Shown here: piece after piece, positions 36,911 to 45,562 of the stretch
Position numbering within the stretch: position 1 is the stretch's first letter
How the letters are laid out: every line of letters begins with the position of its first letter
Assembly: GCF_009827055.1 (NCBI RefSeq)
Contig: NZ_WUMK01000003.1
Span: 186,001-250,000, forward strand
Source of the DNA: Shinella kummerowiae
GTDB lineage: Bacteria; Pseudomonadota; Alphaproteobacteria; Rhizobiales; Rhizobiaceae
Direction: 5' to 3'
DNA length: 64,000 nucleotides
Notes under the pieces: model-generated
Told to the model about the DNA's origin: nothing
Database searches by the model: none
The model's input: the letters and a program-made list of their open reading frames with translations, nothing else
Made by a program: the position numbers and the translations under genes

Positions 36911-38496
36911 AGCGGTGTGATCACCATATCCGGGCGGCTGAGGGAGAAATCGCGGTTCGGATGGCGATGGAGATATGCCCCCATCATCCGCAAGAGCGTG
37001 GCGAAGCGCGCCGCAAGGCTGTCACCGTTAAGCAACGGCGCCTGCACCGAAAGGCGGCGGTAGAATGCGAGCCGATCGGGCGCGATGTCCTCGTGACTGA
37101 GTTCGCCGGCCTTGCGCAGCCTGTACCAATCCTCGACGAGCGCCGTCAGCGGCATAGCCGGCGCATCATCGGCGTCGAGGTCGAGATGCCGCATCAGATC
37201 CGCCACCGACGCCTCGGCCACGAAGTCCACCATGTCCTGTGGCCATTCGCGCGCCAGATAACGCCCATGCACAAGGTCGACCAGATGACGACTGAGGAAC
37301 TGGCCGTGATCAGGCGCGAAACTTGCCGAAGGCTCGGCCGTGCCCGCCTTTCGCGCCTCGGCCCGGTAGGCTGCAAAGGCCGCGTCGTGGCCCGGCACCT
37401 GCCGCAAGGGCTGCGTACGGATTTCGGTCCGATCGGCATGAAGGTCGACGATCTTGAGGCCCGGTCCATAGCCGACCGGCGACGGAACGGCGATATTGGC
37501 GAAACATCCGCGCGCCGTTTCGTGGCGGGCGGTATCGTTGACATGCAGATGGCCGGAAAAATGGAGGGGAACACCCGTCGCGGCAAATGCATCGGCAACA
37601 GCGATGGTGGGCGCGCGCCGTGCGAGGCCGGTCGCGCCGAACAGCGCAACCTCCTCCCTTGACGCGCCACCCAGTGGATCGAGCGCCGGATAATGCGAGA
37701 AGGCAACGAGATGTTTGCCCCCTGCCCTCGCCTGTGCCGCCACGTCCGCCATCCAGGCAAACAGATGCGCGCGATGTTGCAGCACGGCTCGCCAGCCGCC
37801 ATCGGTCGGGTCGTGGAACTGCGCGGGATCGGCAAAGTCGCTGGCGCCATCGCGCGGAACGCAGACATTGGCATCGATGGCGAGCACCCACAGCCCTTCT
37901 ATGGGCTCGACGAGATAGGAGGCGTCGATCATCCGGCACGGCGTGCTGCCGTCCTGGCTCAGCACCGTGTAGCTGCGTGCCGACCAGTCGGGATTGGTGC
38001 CGAAAGGACTTTCCCAGTGCAGATCGCCTTCTTCCGGCTCGAAACCGAAGCTGGAAAGCATGGCGAGTGCTTCGCCCGTGCCGAGCGTCGCGGCCTCGGC
38101 GCAGTCGGCGCTTCTCACCATGATCGGCGTGCCGTCCGGCGCAAGGAAACTCTTGTCCTGCGGCCGGCCGGCGAGCGCGTAGAAATCGTGGTTGCCGGGT
38201 GTCATCAGCACGCGGATACCGTGGCGCTCGCGGTATGCCTCGACGATCGACAGCGCCGCCAGGATGTTCGGCCGCTGGCCATCGTCGGTGAGGTCGCCGA
38301 CAAGCAGCACGACGGGCGCGCCAGCCTCTACCGCGCAATCAAGCGCGGCGCGAAAGGCCGGCACGCTTTCGTTGAAGATACGGGTCGAGGCGGCGGTTTC
38401 GGCGAAGCTGCGCACGGCACCTTCCAGGCCAAAACCCTCCGGCACCCAGGTGCAATCATGCACATGGGGGTCGGCAATCACGGCGATGCGGATCAT
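36907..38496 (-). CDS. calcineurin-like metallophosphoesterase
   Basis: A 529-residue protein from ATG 38496, overlapping the phosphatase stop by 4 bp. All five metal-site motifs are visible: VIADPHVHD, VGDLTDDG, TPGNHDF, FSHYPALDP and FSGHLHVND. These bind two metal ions and hydrolyse phosphomono- or diesters. The C-terminal 150 residues (after RTQPLRQVPG) form a helical extension I do not recognise. No signal peptide is seen, so it acts in the cytoplasm. It is the last gene of the seven-gene operon. Confidence 0.88.
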   Translation of the reverse strand: MIRIAVIADPHVHDCTWVPEGFGLEGAVRSFAETAASTRIFNESVPAFRAALDCAVEAGAPVVLLVGDLTDDGQRPNILAALSIVEAYRERHGIRVLMTPGNHDFYALAGRPQDKSFLAPDGTPIMVRSADCAEAATLGTGEALAMLSSFGFEPEEGDLHWESPFGTNPDWSARSYTVLSQDGSTPCRMIDASYLVEPIEGLWVLAIDANVCVPRDGASDFADPAQFHDPTDGGWRAVLQHRAHLFAWMADVAAQARAGGKHLVAFSHYPALDPLGGASREEVALFGATGLARRAPTIAVADAFAATGVPLHFSGHLHVNDTARHETARGCFANIAVPSPVGYGPGLKIVDLHADRTEIRTQPLRQVPGHDAAFAAYRAEARKAGTAEPSASFAPDHGQFLSRHLVDLVHGRYLAREWPQDMVDFVAEASVADLMRHLDLDADDAPAMPLTALVEDWYRLRKAGELSHEDIAPDRLAFYRRLSVQAPLLNGDSLAARFATLLRMMGAYLHRHPNRDFSLSRPDMVITPL

Positions 38497-39134
38497 GCGG
38501 AAACCTTCACCACAGCGCCGGAGCGCGCGCGATCCGCCTCGACGATCCGCACCCAGCCGGCAGCACTCTCGGCGGCGGCAATCAGCATCGGCTTCGGTGT
38601 CTCGTGCCACTCGTCGGGGCGCAGTTCGCGTTTTTCACGAACATGATCGACGGCAGAGGCGAGCGTCGGGAATTCCTTGGGGATTTGCAGATGCAGCAGC
38701 AGGGCGGCGAGGATGACAGAACGCGAGCGCCCGGCGCGGCAATTCACCAGCACGTTACCGCGCTCGCGCATCGGATAGCTCGGCTTCTCCGGCAGCACCT
38801 GTTGCAACGCGCCGAGCAGTTGGTAGTACCCGGCGAGGAACATGGTGTCGGGATTGCCCGGACCATCGACGATACCGAGCTTGTAGTAACGGATCGGTGC
38901 CGGGCCGTAGCCGACGCGGCTGTCGTGAGAGACCTCGTCGGGTGCCGCGACATAGTTGAAGTCGAGATTGACTGCACAGTTCAGCACCGTGGAAATGCCG
39001 CTCGCGCGCAGAAGCGGCACGTCCGACGCACCCTCACGACCGCCGACGAAGAGATCGACGCCGAAGCCCGGCAGGTTTTCATAAACGCGGCTGATCAGCG
39101 GGCGGTCATAGTGGCGGCTGGGTTTTTCGGTCAT
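38493..39134 (-). CDS. dual-specificity/tyrosine-type phosphatase (CX5R)
   Basis: A 213-residue protein with the active-site loop NCRAGRSRS: Cys132 nucleophile and Arg138, with Asp90 (GIVDGPG) a candidate general acid. This is the dual-specificity phosphatase fold, whose bacterial members can also act on phosphoinositides or phosphosugars. It overlaps both neighbours by 4 bp within the importer-phosphatase operon. In this setting a small-molecule substrate is more likely than a protein. Confidence 0.85.
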   Translation of the reverse strand: MTEKPSRHYDRPLISRVYENLPGFGVDLFVGGREGASDVPLLRASGISTVLNCAVNLDFNYVAAPDEVSHDSRVGYGPAPIRYYKLGIVDGPGNPDTMFLAGYYQLLGALQQVLPEKPSYPMRERGNVLVNCRAGRSRSVILAALLLHLQIPKEFPTLASAVDHVREKRELRPDEWHETPKPMLIAAAESAAGWVRIVEADRARSGAVVKVSA

Positions 39135-39976
39135 GCGGTTCTCCGATGCTCTTCATCCGCCGGGACAAGCAGGTCCGGCCCGGACAGAAGGGGAATGCCG
39201 GTCGCGTCCGACAGGGTATTGGCAACGCCCGGCGCCGCGGCCAGCACCGGCGCCCCCTCGGTCAGGCCTCCGAGCGACAGGAACGGTCCGGTGACGCCAC
39301 CGGCCTCATGAACGAGAAGCAGGCCGGCCAGGCAATCCCAGGAATTCATGTGCAGCTCCGCATAACCATCGCTGCGCCCATCGGCAACATAGGCGAGGCC
39401 GAGCGCCCCGCAGGCGCCGCGCCGCACATTGCTGCCGGCCTCGAACAACGCATTGACGGCGCTGATATAACGGGCGAGCGGCCGGCGGTTCGACCAGCCC
39501 ATCTCGAAGGAGGTGGCGGCGATGTCCGTGGTGGCGGACACGCGGATCGGCTTGCCATTGAGGCTCGCCCCTCGACCACGGCGTGCGAGATAGACCTCAT
39601 CGAGCACCGGATTGACGATGGCGCCAAGCTGCACCTCGCCATTAGCGACGAAGGCGATGGCGACGCAGAAATGCGGGATCGCACGGGCGAAATTGGCGGT
39701 GCCGTCGATTGGATCGACCACCCAAGCCTGAACGCCCGGCTCGCCGCCCCCCTCCTCGCCGAGGAACCCGTCTTCGGGGAAGACGTCGGCAATGCGGGCG
39801 CGGACATGGTTTTCCACCTGCCCGTCGGTCTCTGTCAGGTAATCCTGCGGCCCCTTCATGCTGACCGACTGCCCCGTCTGCCGCGCGAAACCGGCGCGGG
39901 CGAGCTCTGCCGCCTCGCAAACCAGTTCCGCAAGGAGGGCCTCCCGGCGAGCGAGCGCCTCATCGCCAATCGTCAT
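39131..39976 (-). CDS. inositol monophosphatase family protein (second copy in operon)
   Basis: A 281-residue protein with the full lithium-sensitive phosphatase set: LTETDGQVE, FLGEEGG, VDPIDGTANF and NSWDCLAG. These bind magnesium and remove phosphate from inositol or sugar phosphates. Overlaps of 4 bp on both sides tie it to its paralogue and the CX5R phosphatase. The two paralogues share fold and motifs but are diverged, so they probably differ in substrate. Confidence 0.88.
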   Translation of the reverse strand: MTIGDEALARREALLAELVCEAAELARAGFARQTGQSVSMKGPQDYLTETDGQVENHVRARIADVFPEDGFLGEEGGGEPGVQAWVVDPIDGTANFARAIPHFCVAIAFVANGEVQLGAIVNPVLDEVYLARRGRGASLNGKPIRVSATTDIAATSFEMGWSNRRPLARYISAVNALFEAGSNVRRGACGALGLAYVADGRSDGYAELHMNSWDCLAGLLLVHEAGGVTGPFLSLGGLTEGAPVLAAAPGVANTLSDATGIPLLSGPDLLVPADEEHRRTA

Positions 39977-40830
39977 GCACGCAGTCCTTCCGTTTTAAAA
40001 ATCCTGTTCATTCTCTGGCTTCGCCCGACGGAGATTTCTTCGGCAATGCCAACCACCTTCGGGTAGTCCGCGCCGCGCCGCAGGGCGATGTAACCGGGGT
40101 GCCTGTGCGCCGGCGCATCCGCCGCACATTTCCCGAGCGACAGCGGCAGGTAACGCCCGCCCGCCTGTCGCAGGATGAGGCTTGCCGCCGCCACATCCCA
40201 GGGATTGACGCTGAAGCCGAGTGCGGCATCCGCCCACCCCGCCGCGACATGGGCGATGGAGAGCGCAGCGCTGCCGGGCCGGCGCACCGTCGCGACGGTT
40301 TCGACCAGCCGGCCGAAGCGGTCGAGTGCCGCGTCCCGGCCGTCCAGCGCAAAATCCCGCGCCACGGGATAACCGGTGATCAGCGTCGCGTGTGGCTCGG
40401 CAGCGGCATTCGCCGGCGCCAGTGGCTGGTCGTTCAGCCAGGCGCCGGCGCTGGAGGCGGAGAAGATCGCCCCCGAAACCGGGTCATGGATTGCCGCCGC
40501 AACAACCGTGTCGTCGACGACCGCTCCGACCGAGGTGCACCAGAACGCGATACCCGCGGCAAAATTCGACGTGCCGTCGATCGGATCGACGAACCATTGA
40601 ACCCTGCCCGTGCCGGTCGTGCCGCCCTCTTCCCCCATGAAGGTGGAATCGGGCACTTCGTGGAAGATCAGCGCGCGGATTGCGGCTTCCGCCCGCCGGT
40701 CGTGTTCCGTAACGGGATCGTGGCGGTCGCGCTTGTAGTCCACCGCCATCTGCTGCCGGAACGCCGCCAAAAGGGCGGGCGCGGGCAGAAGGGCAGCGGC
40801 GATGGCAGTACGAAGCAGCGGATCGGTCAT
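39973..40830 (-). CDS. inositol monophosphatase family protein (first copy in operon)
   Basis: A 285-residue protein with DPVTEHDRRAE, FMGEEGG, VDPIDGTSNF and NPWDVAAASL, the conserved metal-binding motifs. Predicted cytoplasmic phosphatase of a sugar or inositol phosphate. It begins 53 bp after the binding-protein gene, with a 9-bp stem-loop in the gap. An analogy is AccG of agrocinopine catabolism, an enzyme of this family that dephosphorylates an imported sugar phosphate. Confidence 0.88.
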   Translation of the reverse strand: MTDPLLRTAIAAALLPAPALLAAFRQQMAVDYKRDRHDPVTEHDRRAEAAIRALIFHEVPDSTFMGEEGGTTGTGRVQWFVDPIDGTSNFAAGIAFWCTSVGAVVDDTVVAAAIHDPVSGAIFSASSAGAWLNDQPLAPANAAAEPHATLITGYPVARDFALDGRDAALDRFGRLVETVATVRRPGSAALSIAHVAAGWADAALGFSVNPWDVAAASLILRQAGGRYLPLSLGKCAADAPAHRHPGYIALRRGADYPKVVGIAEEISVGRSQRMNRIFKTEGLRA

Positions 40831-40850
40831 TAGAAAACTCGTGTCATGGA

Positions 40851-40875
40851 GGGCGGGCCGTTTGCCGGCCCGCCC
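40851..40875. other. stem-loop between binding-protein and phosphatase genes
   Basis: GGGCGGGCC (40851-40859), loop GTTTGCC, GGCCCGCCC (40867-40875): a perfect 9-bp stem just after the binding-protein stop (minus strand). Likely stabilises the importer message and lowers expression of the phosphatase genes. Confidence 0.6.
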
Positions 40876-40883
40876 GGTCTTGC

Positions 40884-41990
40884 TCAGCGCTTGTAGTGAA
40901 CGCGCCAGAAATCCTGCCAGTCCTGCCGGCTGTCCCAGTCTTCCAGGCCAGTGGCAGGGTTGTAGGTGAGCATCGCGTCGAGATGTTTGCCGATGCCGGA
41001 CGGCTCATCGGCCGGAAGGCCGACGGTGCTGTTGGAGGAAAGCTTGCCGTCGTCGGCCTGCGGCGCGATGCCCTCGGCGGTCATCGCATAGTGCACGAAG
41101 AGCTTGGCGGTGTTCGGGCTGTCGCTGCCCTTGACGATGACGCCAACCGTCGGATTGGAGAAGCCGATGATCGGATCCACGCCAGCGCAGAGGCCGAGCG
41201 TGAAGCCTTTTCCTGCATTGTCGCGGAACTTGGCGGAAGAGACGAGACCGATGAAAGGTTCGCTCTGGCCGGGGGCGGCAACCGCTTCCGCGGCGGCTGA
41301 GTCGGAATCCGTCAGGAGCGGGCCGTTGGCGGCAAGCGCGGCGACGAAGGCCTGCGTTGCGCTACCGAGGTCGGTCTCCAGCTTCTTGCCGTACTGCTTC
41401 TCATAGGCGGCGGCGATCTTGTCGTCGATACGGCTGCGCATCTGGTTGAACCAGTCGGTATAGGACGGCTTGCCGAGCGGGTCCTGCATCGAGACCTTGC
41501 CCTTCCACTCCGCCTCGGTGAGCTGCCAGATATTGGTGATCGGGCACTTGTCGTAGAGCTTGGTGTTGTAGGCGAGGATGTTCGGGCTTGAGACGATCAG
41601 CAACGGGTTCTGCGCCTCCGACGAGATGTCCTTGGCCAGATCCGGCGGCACCCAGTTCTCGACGAAACCGGCCGGCATGAGCTGGCCGATCACGGCGGAC
41701 GGATCCGAGATGAAGGAGACATCCGTCTGGATGTTGCCGGACTGCGATTCGCGAATGATCGTTTCGAGCTGCGCGGTCGCCTTGGACTTCGAGCCCTCAG
41801 CCTTCAGGCCGTATTTGGCATTGAAGGCCTCGACCATGTCGACGATCTTGCCGGTGCTGTCATAGACCGACAGCGGCGGCTCCTTCTTCGCCGCCTCGAT
41901 GAGCGAGTCGAGGTTGAAATCCTCCGCCAGCGCCCCGCCGCCCATCGCGGCGGCCAGCACCACGCCTGCCAATAAACCGTATGTCCTCAT
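40884..41990 (-). CDS. AfuA/FbpA-like ABC transporter substrate-binding protein
   Basis: A 368-residue periplasmic protein from ATG 41990 (GGAGGAGAAC upstream), signal cleavage near GALAEDF. Frame sequence upstream to 42413 overlaps the ATPase gene and is not used. It is of the iron/sugar-phosphate/phosphonate binding class. The paired tyrosines of true ferric binders are not evident, and the linked phosphatases argue for a phosphorylated organic ligand, as for AfuA of Actinobacillus, which binds sugar phosphates. The ligand is inferred. Confidence 0.85.
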   Translation of the reverse strand: MRTYGLLAGVVLAAAMGGGALAEDFNLDSLIEAAKKEPPLSVYDSTGKIVDMVEAFNAKYGLKAEGSKSKATAQLETIIRESQSGNIQTDVSFISDPSAVIGQLMPAGFVENWVPPDLAKDISSEAQNPLLIVSSPNILAYNTKLYDKCPITNIWQLTEAEWKGKVSMQDPLGKPSYTDWFNQMRSRIDDKIAAAYEKQYGKKLETDLGSATQAFVAALAANGPLLTDSDSAAAEAVAAPGQSEPFIGLVSSAKFRDNAGKGFTLGLCAGVDPIIGFSNPTVGVIVKGSDSPNTAKLFVHYAMTAEGIAPQADDGKLSSNSTVGLPADEPSGIGKHLDAMLTYNPATGLEDWDSRQDWQDFWRVHYKR

Positions 41991-42069
41991 GTTCTCCTCC
42001 TTCGTAATTGCGTCACATCCGTCTCTTCCCATCGGATGCGACGAGGGTTCAGTTTCATTTGCCTCATGT

Positions 42070-43191
42070 TCAGGCGGCACGCGCCAGCACGTCGTCCGCC
42101 TCGGCAAGCCGGAGGCCTGCCGCGTCGAAGACGTGCACAGCCGTTGGGCGCACATGCACCCACACCCGCTCCCCGCCGCGCAGCGCAGGGCTTTCCGTGG
42201 TGGTGGCGAACAGCGCGCGTCCATCGACCTTGAGTTCGATGATCCAGCTGCCGCCGGTTGGCAGGATGCCCGTGACCTCGGCCGCATGGCGGAAGCTGCC
42301 GCCGGGAACGGCAGCCTCCGAACGCGCGATCTGGAGAGCTTCCGGACGGAAGCCCACCGAGCCGACCCCTGCGCTCTCGCCGAGACGACCAGCGAGCCAA
42401 TGCGATGCGGCACGATCCAGCGCGTGGGTGGTGGCCGCTTCGAGGATGTTGATCGGCGGGCTGCCGACGAATTCGGCGACGAAGCGGTTGGCCGGCCGGT
42501 CGTAGATATCGTTCGGCGTGCCCAATTGCTGGAGGCGGCCTTCGCTCATCACGGCAATTGAGGTGGCGAGCGTCATCGCCTCCCATTGATCATGGGTGAC
42601 GAAGACGATGGTCGTGCGGAATTCCGCGTGGATGCGCTTCAGCTCGGCCCGCATTTCGAGGCGCAGACGCGCATCAAGATTGGAGAGCGGCTCGTCGAGC
42701 AGCAGCACGCCTGGATTGACCGCCAGCATGCGGGCGAGCGCCACGCGCTGCTGCTGGCCACCGGAGAGCTGCGAGGGATAACGATGGCGGTATTTCTCGA
42801 TGTCAAGCGCCTTCATCACCTTCTCCACCCGCGCCTCGCGCTCGGCCTTCGGCACCTTGCGCAGGCGCAGGCCGAAATCGGTGTTGCGCTCGATGGTGAG
42901 GTGCGGCCAGAGCGCATAGGACTGGAAGACCAGGCCCATGCCGCGTTTTTCCGGACCGACGAAGGCGCCGCGTGCTGGACTGTCGATCACCCTCTCGCCG
43001 ACGTGGATTTCGCCGTCCGTCAGGTTTTCGAGACCGGCGATCATGCGCAACGTCGTCGTCTTGCCGCAGCCGGAAGGGCCAAGCAGGCACATGAATTCGC
43101 CGTCATGGATGTGAAGATCGAGGTCACTGACGGCATTGGGCGAACCGCCGCCATAGGACTTCTGGACATTGCTGAGAACGATATCGGGCAT
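42070..43191 (-). CDS. AfuC/PotA-like ABC transporter ATP-binding protein
   Basis: A 373-residue ATPase from ATG 43191, overlapping the permease stop by 1 bp (TGATG). Walker A GPSGCGKTT at 38-46, signature LSGGQQQR, Walker B VLLLDEPL, switch VTHDQWEA, and a C-terminal TOBE-like region from about residue 240. Energises the fused permease. Confidence 0.9.
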   Translation of the reverse strand: MPDIVLSNVQKSYGGGSPNAVSDLDLHIHDGEFMCLLGPSGCGKTTTLRMIAGLENLTDGEIHVGERVIDSPARGAFVGPEKRGMGLVFQSYALWPHLTIERNTDFGLRLRKVPKAEREARVEKVMKALDIEKYRHRYPSQLSGGQQQRVALARMLAVNPGVLLLDEPLSNLDARLRLEMRAELKRIHAEFRTTIVFVTHDQWEAMTLATSIAVMSEGRLQQLGTPNDIYDRPANRFVAEFVGSPPINILEAATTHALDRAASHWLAGRLGESAGVGSVGFRPEALQIARSEAAVPGGSFRHAAEVTGILPTGGSWIIELKVDGRALFATTTESPALRGGERVWVHVRPTAVHVFDAAGLRLAEADDVLARAA

Positions 43192-45017
43192 CAGGTTCCA
43201 AGTCCCTCGGCAAGGTTTGTGCGGGTCAGCCGCTGGGCGAGCACCGTGCCGCCATAGGCAAGACCGGCGATGATCAGCACCACGGCGTTTGCGGCCTGGG
43301 TGTAATTGTAGTCGACGAGGCGCAGCGAGAAGGTCGTCAGCACATCCGTGGCGGGCACGGCGAGGATGACGAAAAGGCTGAGCCCCTTGATGCCCGAAAT
43401 GAAGGGCAGAAGAATACCGGTGACGAGCGAACCCTTCTGGATCGGGATGACGATGGACGTCATACGCCGAAACCAGCCCGCCCCGACGATCTGCGCCGCC
43501 TCTTCCGGATCCTTGCCGAGCTGCATCATCGCGGAGATGCCGGCGCGGGATGCATAGGGCATCTGATCTGCCATCAACGCGAGCACGAGAATCAGTGTTG
43601 TGCCGTAGAGACCGGGGATCGGCCCGCGCTGCACGGCGAAGAGCGAGAGATAGGCGGCGGCAAAGGCGATGCCCGGCACGAGATAGGGCATGAACGTCAC
43701 CTGCCGCAGGAAGATCGCCAGCGGACGGATGGTCGTGCGCACCACGACATAACCGGTGAGCACACCGAGAATGCCCGAGCAGATGGAGGCGATGCCGACG
43801 ATCGTGATCGTATTGAACGCCGCCTGCCAGAGATCGGGACTGAACAGAATTCCGGTGCGCATGGCGACCGTTGGCAAGTCCTGACCGATCCAGTAGTCGA
43901 GCGTGAAGTTGGAGAGCGCAAAACTGCCCGGCTGATGCATGACGGTCGACAGCGCAAGCGTCAGCAGCGGCATGCCGACCGACAGCATGAAGACGACCCC
44001 GGCAAAGCCCGTCGCGGGCCAGCGCAGGCCCTTCAGACGCGACAGCCGGTTCATCGAGCCCTTCGAGCCGACGGTGACGAAACGGCGCGCTTCGCGGGCA
44101 AGATAGGCATCGACCATGATGGCAAGCACGCCGATCAGCATGATCGCGCCGGCCAGCACACCCGCCACGCCCGTCTGGCGCGAACCGATGGAGCGATAGA
44201 GCGAGGTCGCCAGCACATCGAATTTCACCGGCAGGCCGAGCACATAGGGCACGCCGAACTCGCCAAGGCATTTTGCGAAGATGAGCAGCACGGCCGAAAG
44301 CAGCGCCGGACGCATCAATGGCAGGATGACCTGCGCGGCGACGACCCAGCCGGATGCACCAAGAATGCGCGCGGAATCCTCCAGCTGGCTGTCGAAACGG
44401 CGCAGCGCCGAGCCAAAGAGCAGGATGACAAAGGGCGTGTAATGCAACGCGAGAATGATGGTGATCGGCACCTGGCCATAGGCGAGCCAGTCCGGCGGCG
44501 TCAGTCCGATCGCCTCGAACCAGCCCGGCTGGCCGCCGACGGTCCGGTTCTTGAAAAGCGTGTTCCAGGCAAGCGCAAAGGTCCAGGCCGGCAGCATATA
44601 GGGCACGATGAGCGCGGTGGCGAACCAGCGGCGGCCGAACATGTCGGTGCGCGCGATCAGCCAGGCCAGCACGCCGCCGACGGCAAGCGAAATGGTGATC
44701 GCACCGAAGGCCACTTTCAGCGTGTTGAGCAGTGGCTCCCAGAAGAGGTCGTATGCGACCGGTGACACGAAGGCGCGGTAGAGATAGTAGGACGTGAAGC
44801 CGCCCGTCCCGCCGCCGGTGCGCCGCTCGTCGCCGAATTGCACAGTCGCCGCATCCGCAAGGATAGACAGGATCGGCAAGACAATGAGATAGGCGAAGAG
44901 TGCCGCCATCAGGATGGCGATCACCGTTGTCGGCTCGCGCAAGGCCAGCCGCAACCGGTAACGCCAGCGCGCACCGCCAACGGGCGCCGGCGTCAAAAGC
45001 GCATCAGACGAGGCCAT
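43191..45017 (-). CDS. AfuB-like ABC transporter permease, fused two-domain
   Basis: A 608-residue membrane protein from ATG 45017; the open frame to 45491 includes an operator region and is not used. Two halves with about six hydrophobic segments each, EAA-type loops at EDSARILGASGWVVAAQVIL and EEAAQIVGAGWFRRMTSIVI. This is the first gene of the operon permease-ATPase-binding protein-four phosphatases. Candidate LacI sites lie 31 and 175 bp upstream. Confidence 0.88.
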   Translation of the reverse strand: MASSDALLTPAPVGGARWRYRLRLALREPTTVIAILMAALFAYLIVLPILSILADAATVQFGDERRTGGGTGGFTSYYLYRAFVSPVAYDLFWEPLLNTLKVAFGAITISLAVGGVLAWLIARTDMFGRRWFATALIVPYMLPAWTFALAWNTLFKNRTVGGQPGWFEAIGLTPPDWLAYGQVPITIILALHYTPFVILLFGSALRRFDSQLEDSARILGASGWVVAAQVILPLMRPALLSAVLLIFAKCLGEFGVPYVLGLPVKFDVLATSLYRSIGSRQTGVAGVLAGAIMLIGVLAIMVDAYLAREARRFVTVGSKGSMNRLSRLKGLRWPATGFAGVVFMLSVGMPLLTLALSTVMHQPGSFALSNFTLDYWIGQDLPTVAMRTGILFSPDLWQAAFNTITIVGIASICSGILGVLTGYVVVRTTIRPLAIFLRQVTFMPYLVPGIAFAAAYLSLFAVQRGPIPGLYGTTLILVLALMADQMPYASRAGISAMMQLGKDPEEAAQIVGAGWFRRMTSIVIPIQKGSLVTGILLPFISGIKGLSLFVILAVPATDVLTTFSLRLVDYNYTQAANAVVLIIAGLAYGGTVLAQRLTRTNLAEGLGT

Positions 45018-45047
45018 GATGGCCACCTCGTTTGCTTTCGCATATTT

Positions 45048-45064
45048 TCGCAAAGCCGTGCAAT
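45048..45064. promoter_or_regulatory. candidate LacI operator upstream of importer-phosphatase operon, proximal
   Basis: TCGCAAAGCCGTGCAAT, matching the distal site at 14 of 17 positions and sharing the core AGCCGTGCA. It begins 31 bp before the permease start, where a repressor would block initiation. Confidence 0.55.
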
Positions 45065-45180
45065 TGGCCCTCCCCTTGCCGATCTTTGCCGGCAACCGCA
45101 CAGTTCGTGCCGAAACTGCGAAAGTTTCCTCCCGTTCGCAATTGGCAACATGTGCAATCAACCATTCACAATCGGTCCTG

Positions 45181-45216
45181 TCAACATGATATTGCACAGC
45201 CGTGCATTCATGTTGA
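45181..45216. promoter_or_regulatory. nested dyad with LacI-type core upstream of importer-phosphatase operon, distal
   Basis: The core TTGCACAGCCGTGCATT (45192-45208) holds TGCACAGCCGTGCA, nearly identical to the site before lacI. It is framed by a perfect 9-bp inverted repeat, TCAACATGA (45181-45189) and TCATGTTGA (45208-45216), whose centre is 1 bp from the core centre. Confidence 0.6.
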
Positions 45217-45372
45217 ACACAGCGCCTGATGCCGCCGCCATGCCCGTCATTTACGCAAGACGAAAAGGTGGAAACTAGGAGGCTGGCCCGCTGGCGAGCC
45301 CTTTCCGCTTCGTCAGGCGTGCATACCGGCGGGCAGTCTGTTCGCCTCCACCATCCAACGAAGAGGCAAGCA

Positions 45373-45558
45373 ATGAACGTCAATATCAACAGCCGGCGGA
45401 ACATTCCGGGCCGGGGTGAGTTCATGTTGCGTCGCAAAATAAATTCGATGGCAATGTTCGCTCCCGATACGCCCCTCCTTCCTGCCGGCATTCTGCCTGC
45501 CTCTCTCGTGAAGGTTTTCCGCTGCGTGATCGAAGTACCCGTCAGTCTGGTGTTGTAA
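45373..45558 (+). CDS. possible 61-residue small protein or leader upstream of otsA
   Basis: ATG 45373 follows AGAGG; the 61 codons end 4 bp before the otsA ATG. The N-terminus is polar and basic (NVNINSRRN, LRRKINS) and the C-terminus hydrophobic (VFRCVIEVPVSLVL). otsA itself lacks a clear ribosome site, so translational coupling through this frame is possible. I do not recognise the protein, and it may not be real. Confidence 0.3.
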   Translation: MNVNINSRRNIPGRGEFMLRRKINSMAMFAPDTPLLPAGILPASLVKVFRCVIEVPVSLVL

Positions 45559-45562
45559 AATC

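Larger units (their letters stand above)
45018..45372. promoter_or_regulatory. operon promoter region with two LacI-type sites
   Basis: This 355-bp stretch has no supportable gene. It carries the two dyads listed separately and many TGCAA/TTGCA words, and must hold the promoter of the importer-phosphatase operon. Confidence 0.6.

Noticed and set aside
42070-44271. Apparent 733-residue fusion of permease-like sequence to the ATPase
   Set aside because: The upstream part is a shifted frame of the real permease gene (43191-45017). The ATPase starts at ATG 43191 with the usual family N-terminus.
45018-45491. N-terminal extension of the fused permease
   Set aside because: The extension lacks membrane-protein character and covers the candidate operators; ATG 45017 gives a normal permease N-terminus.
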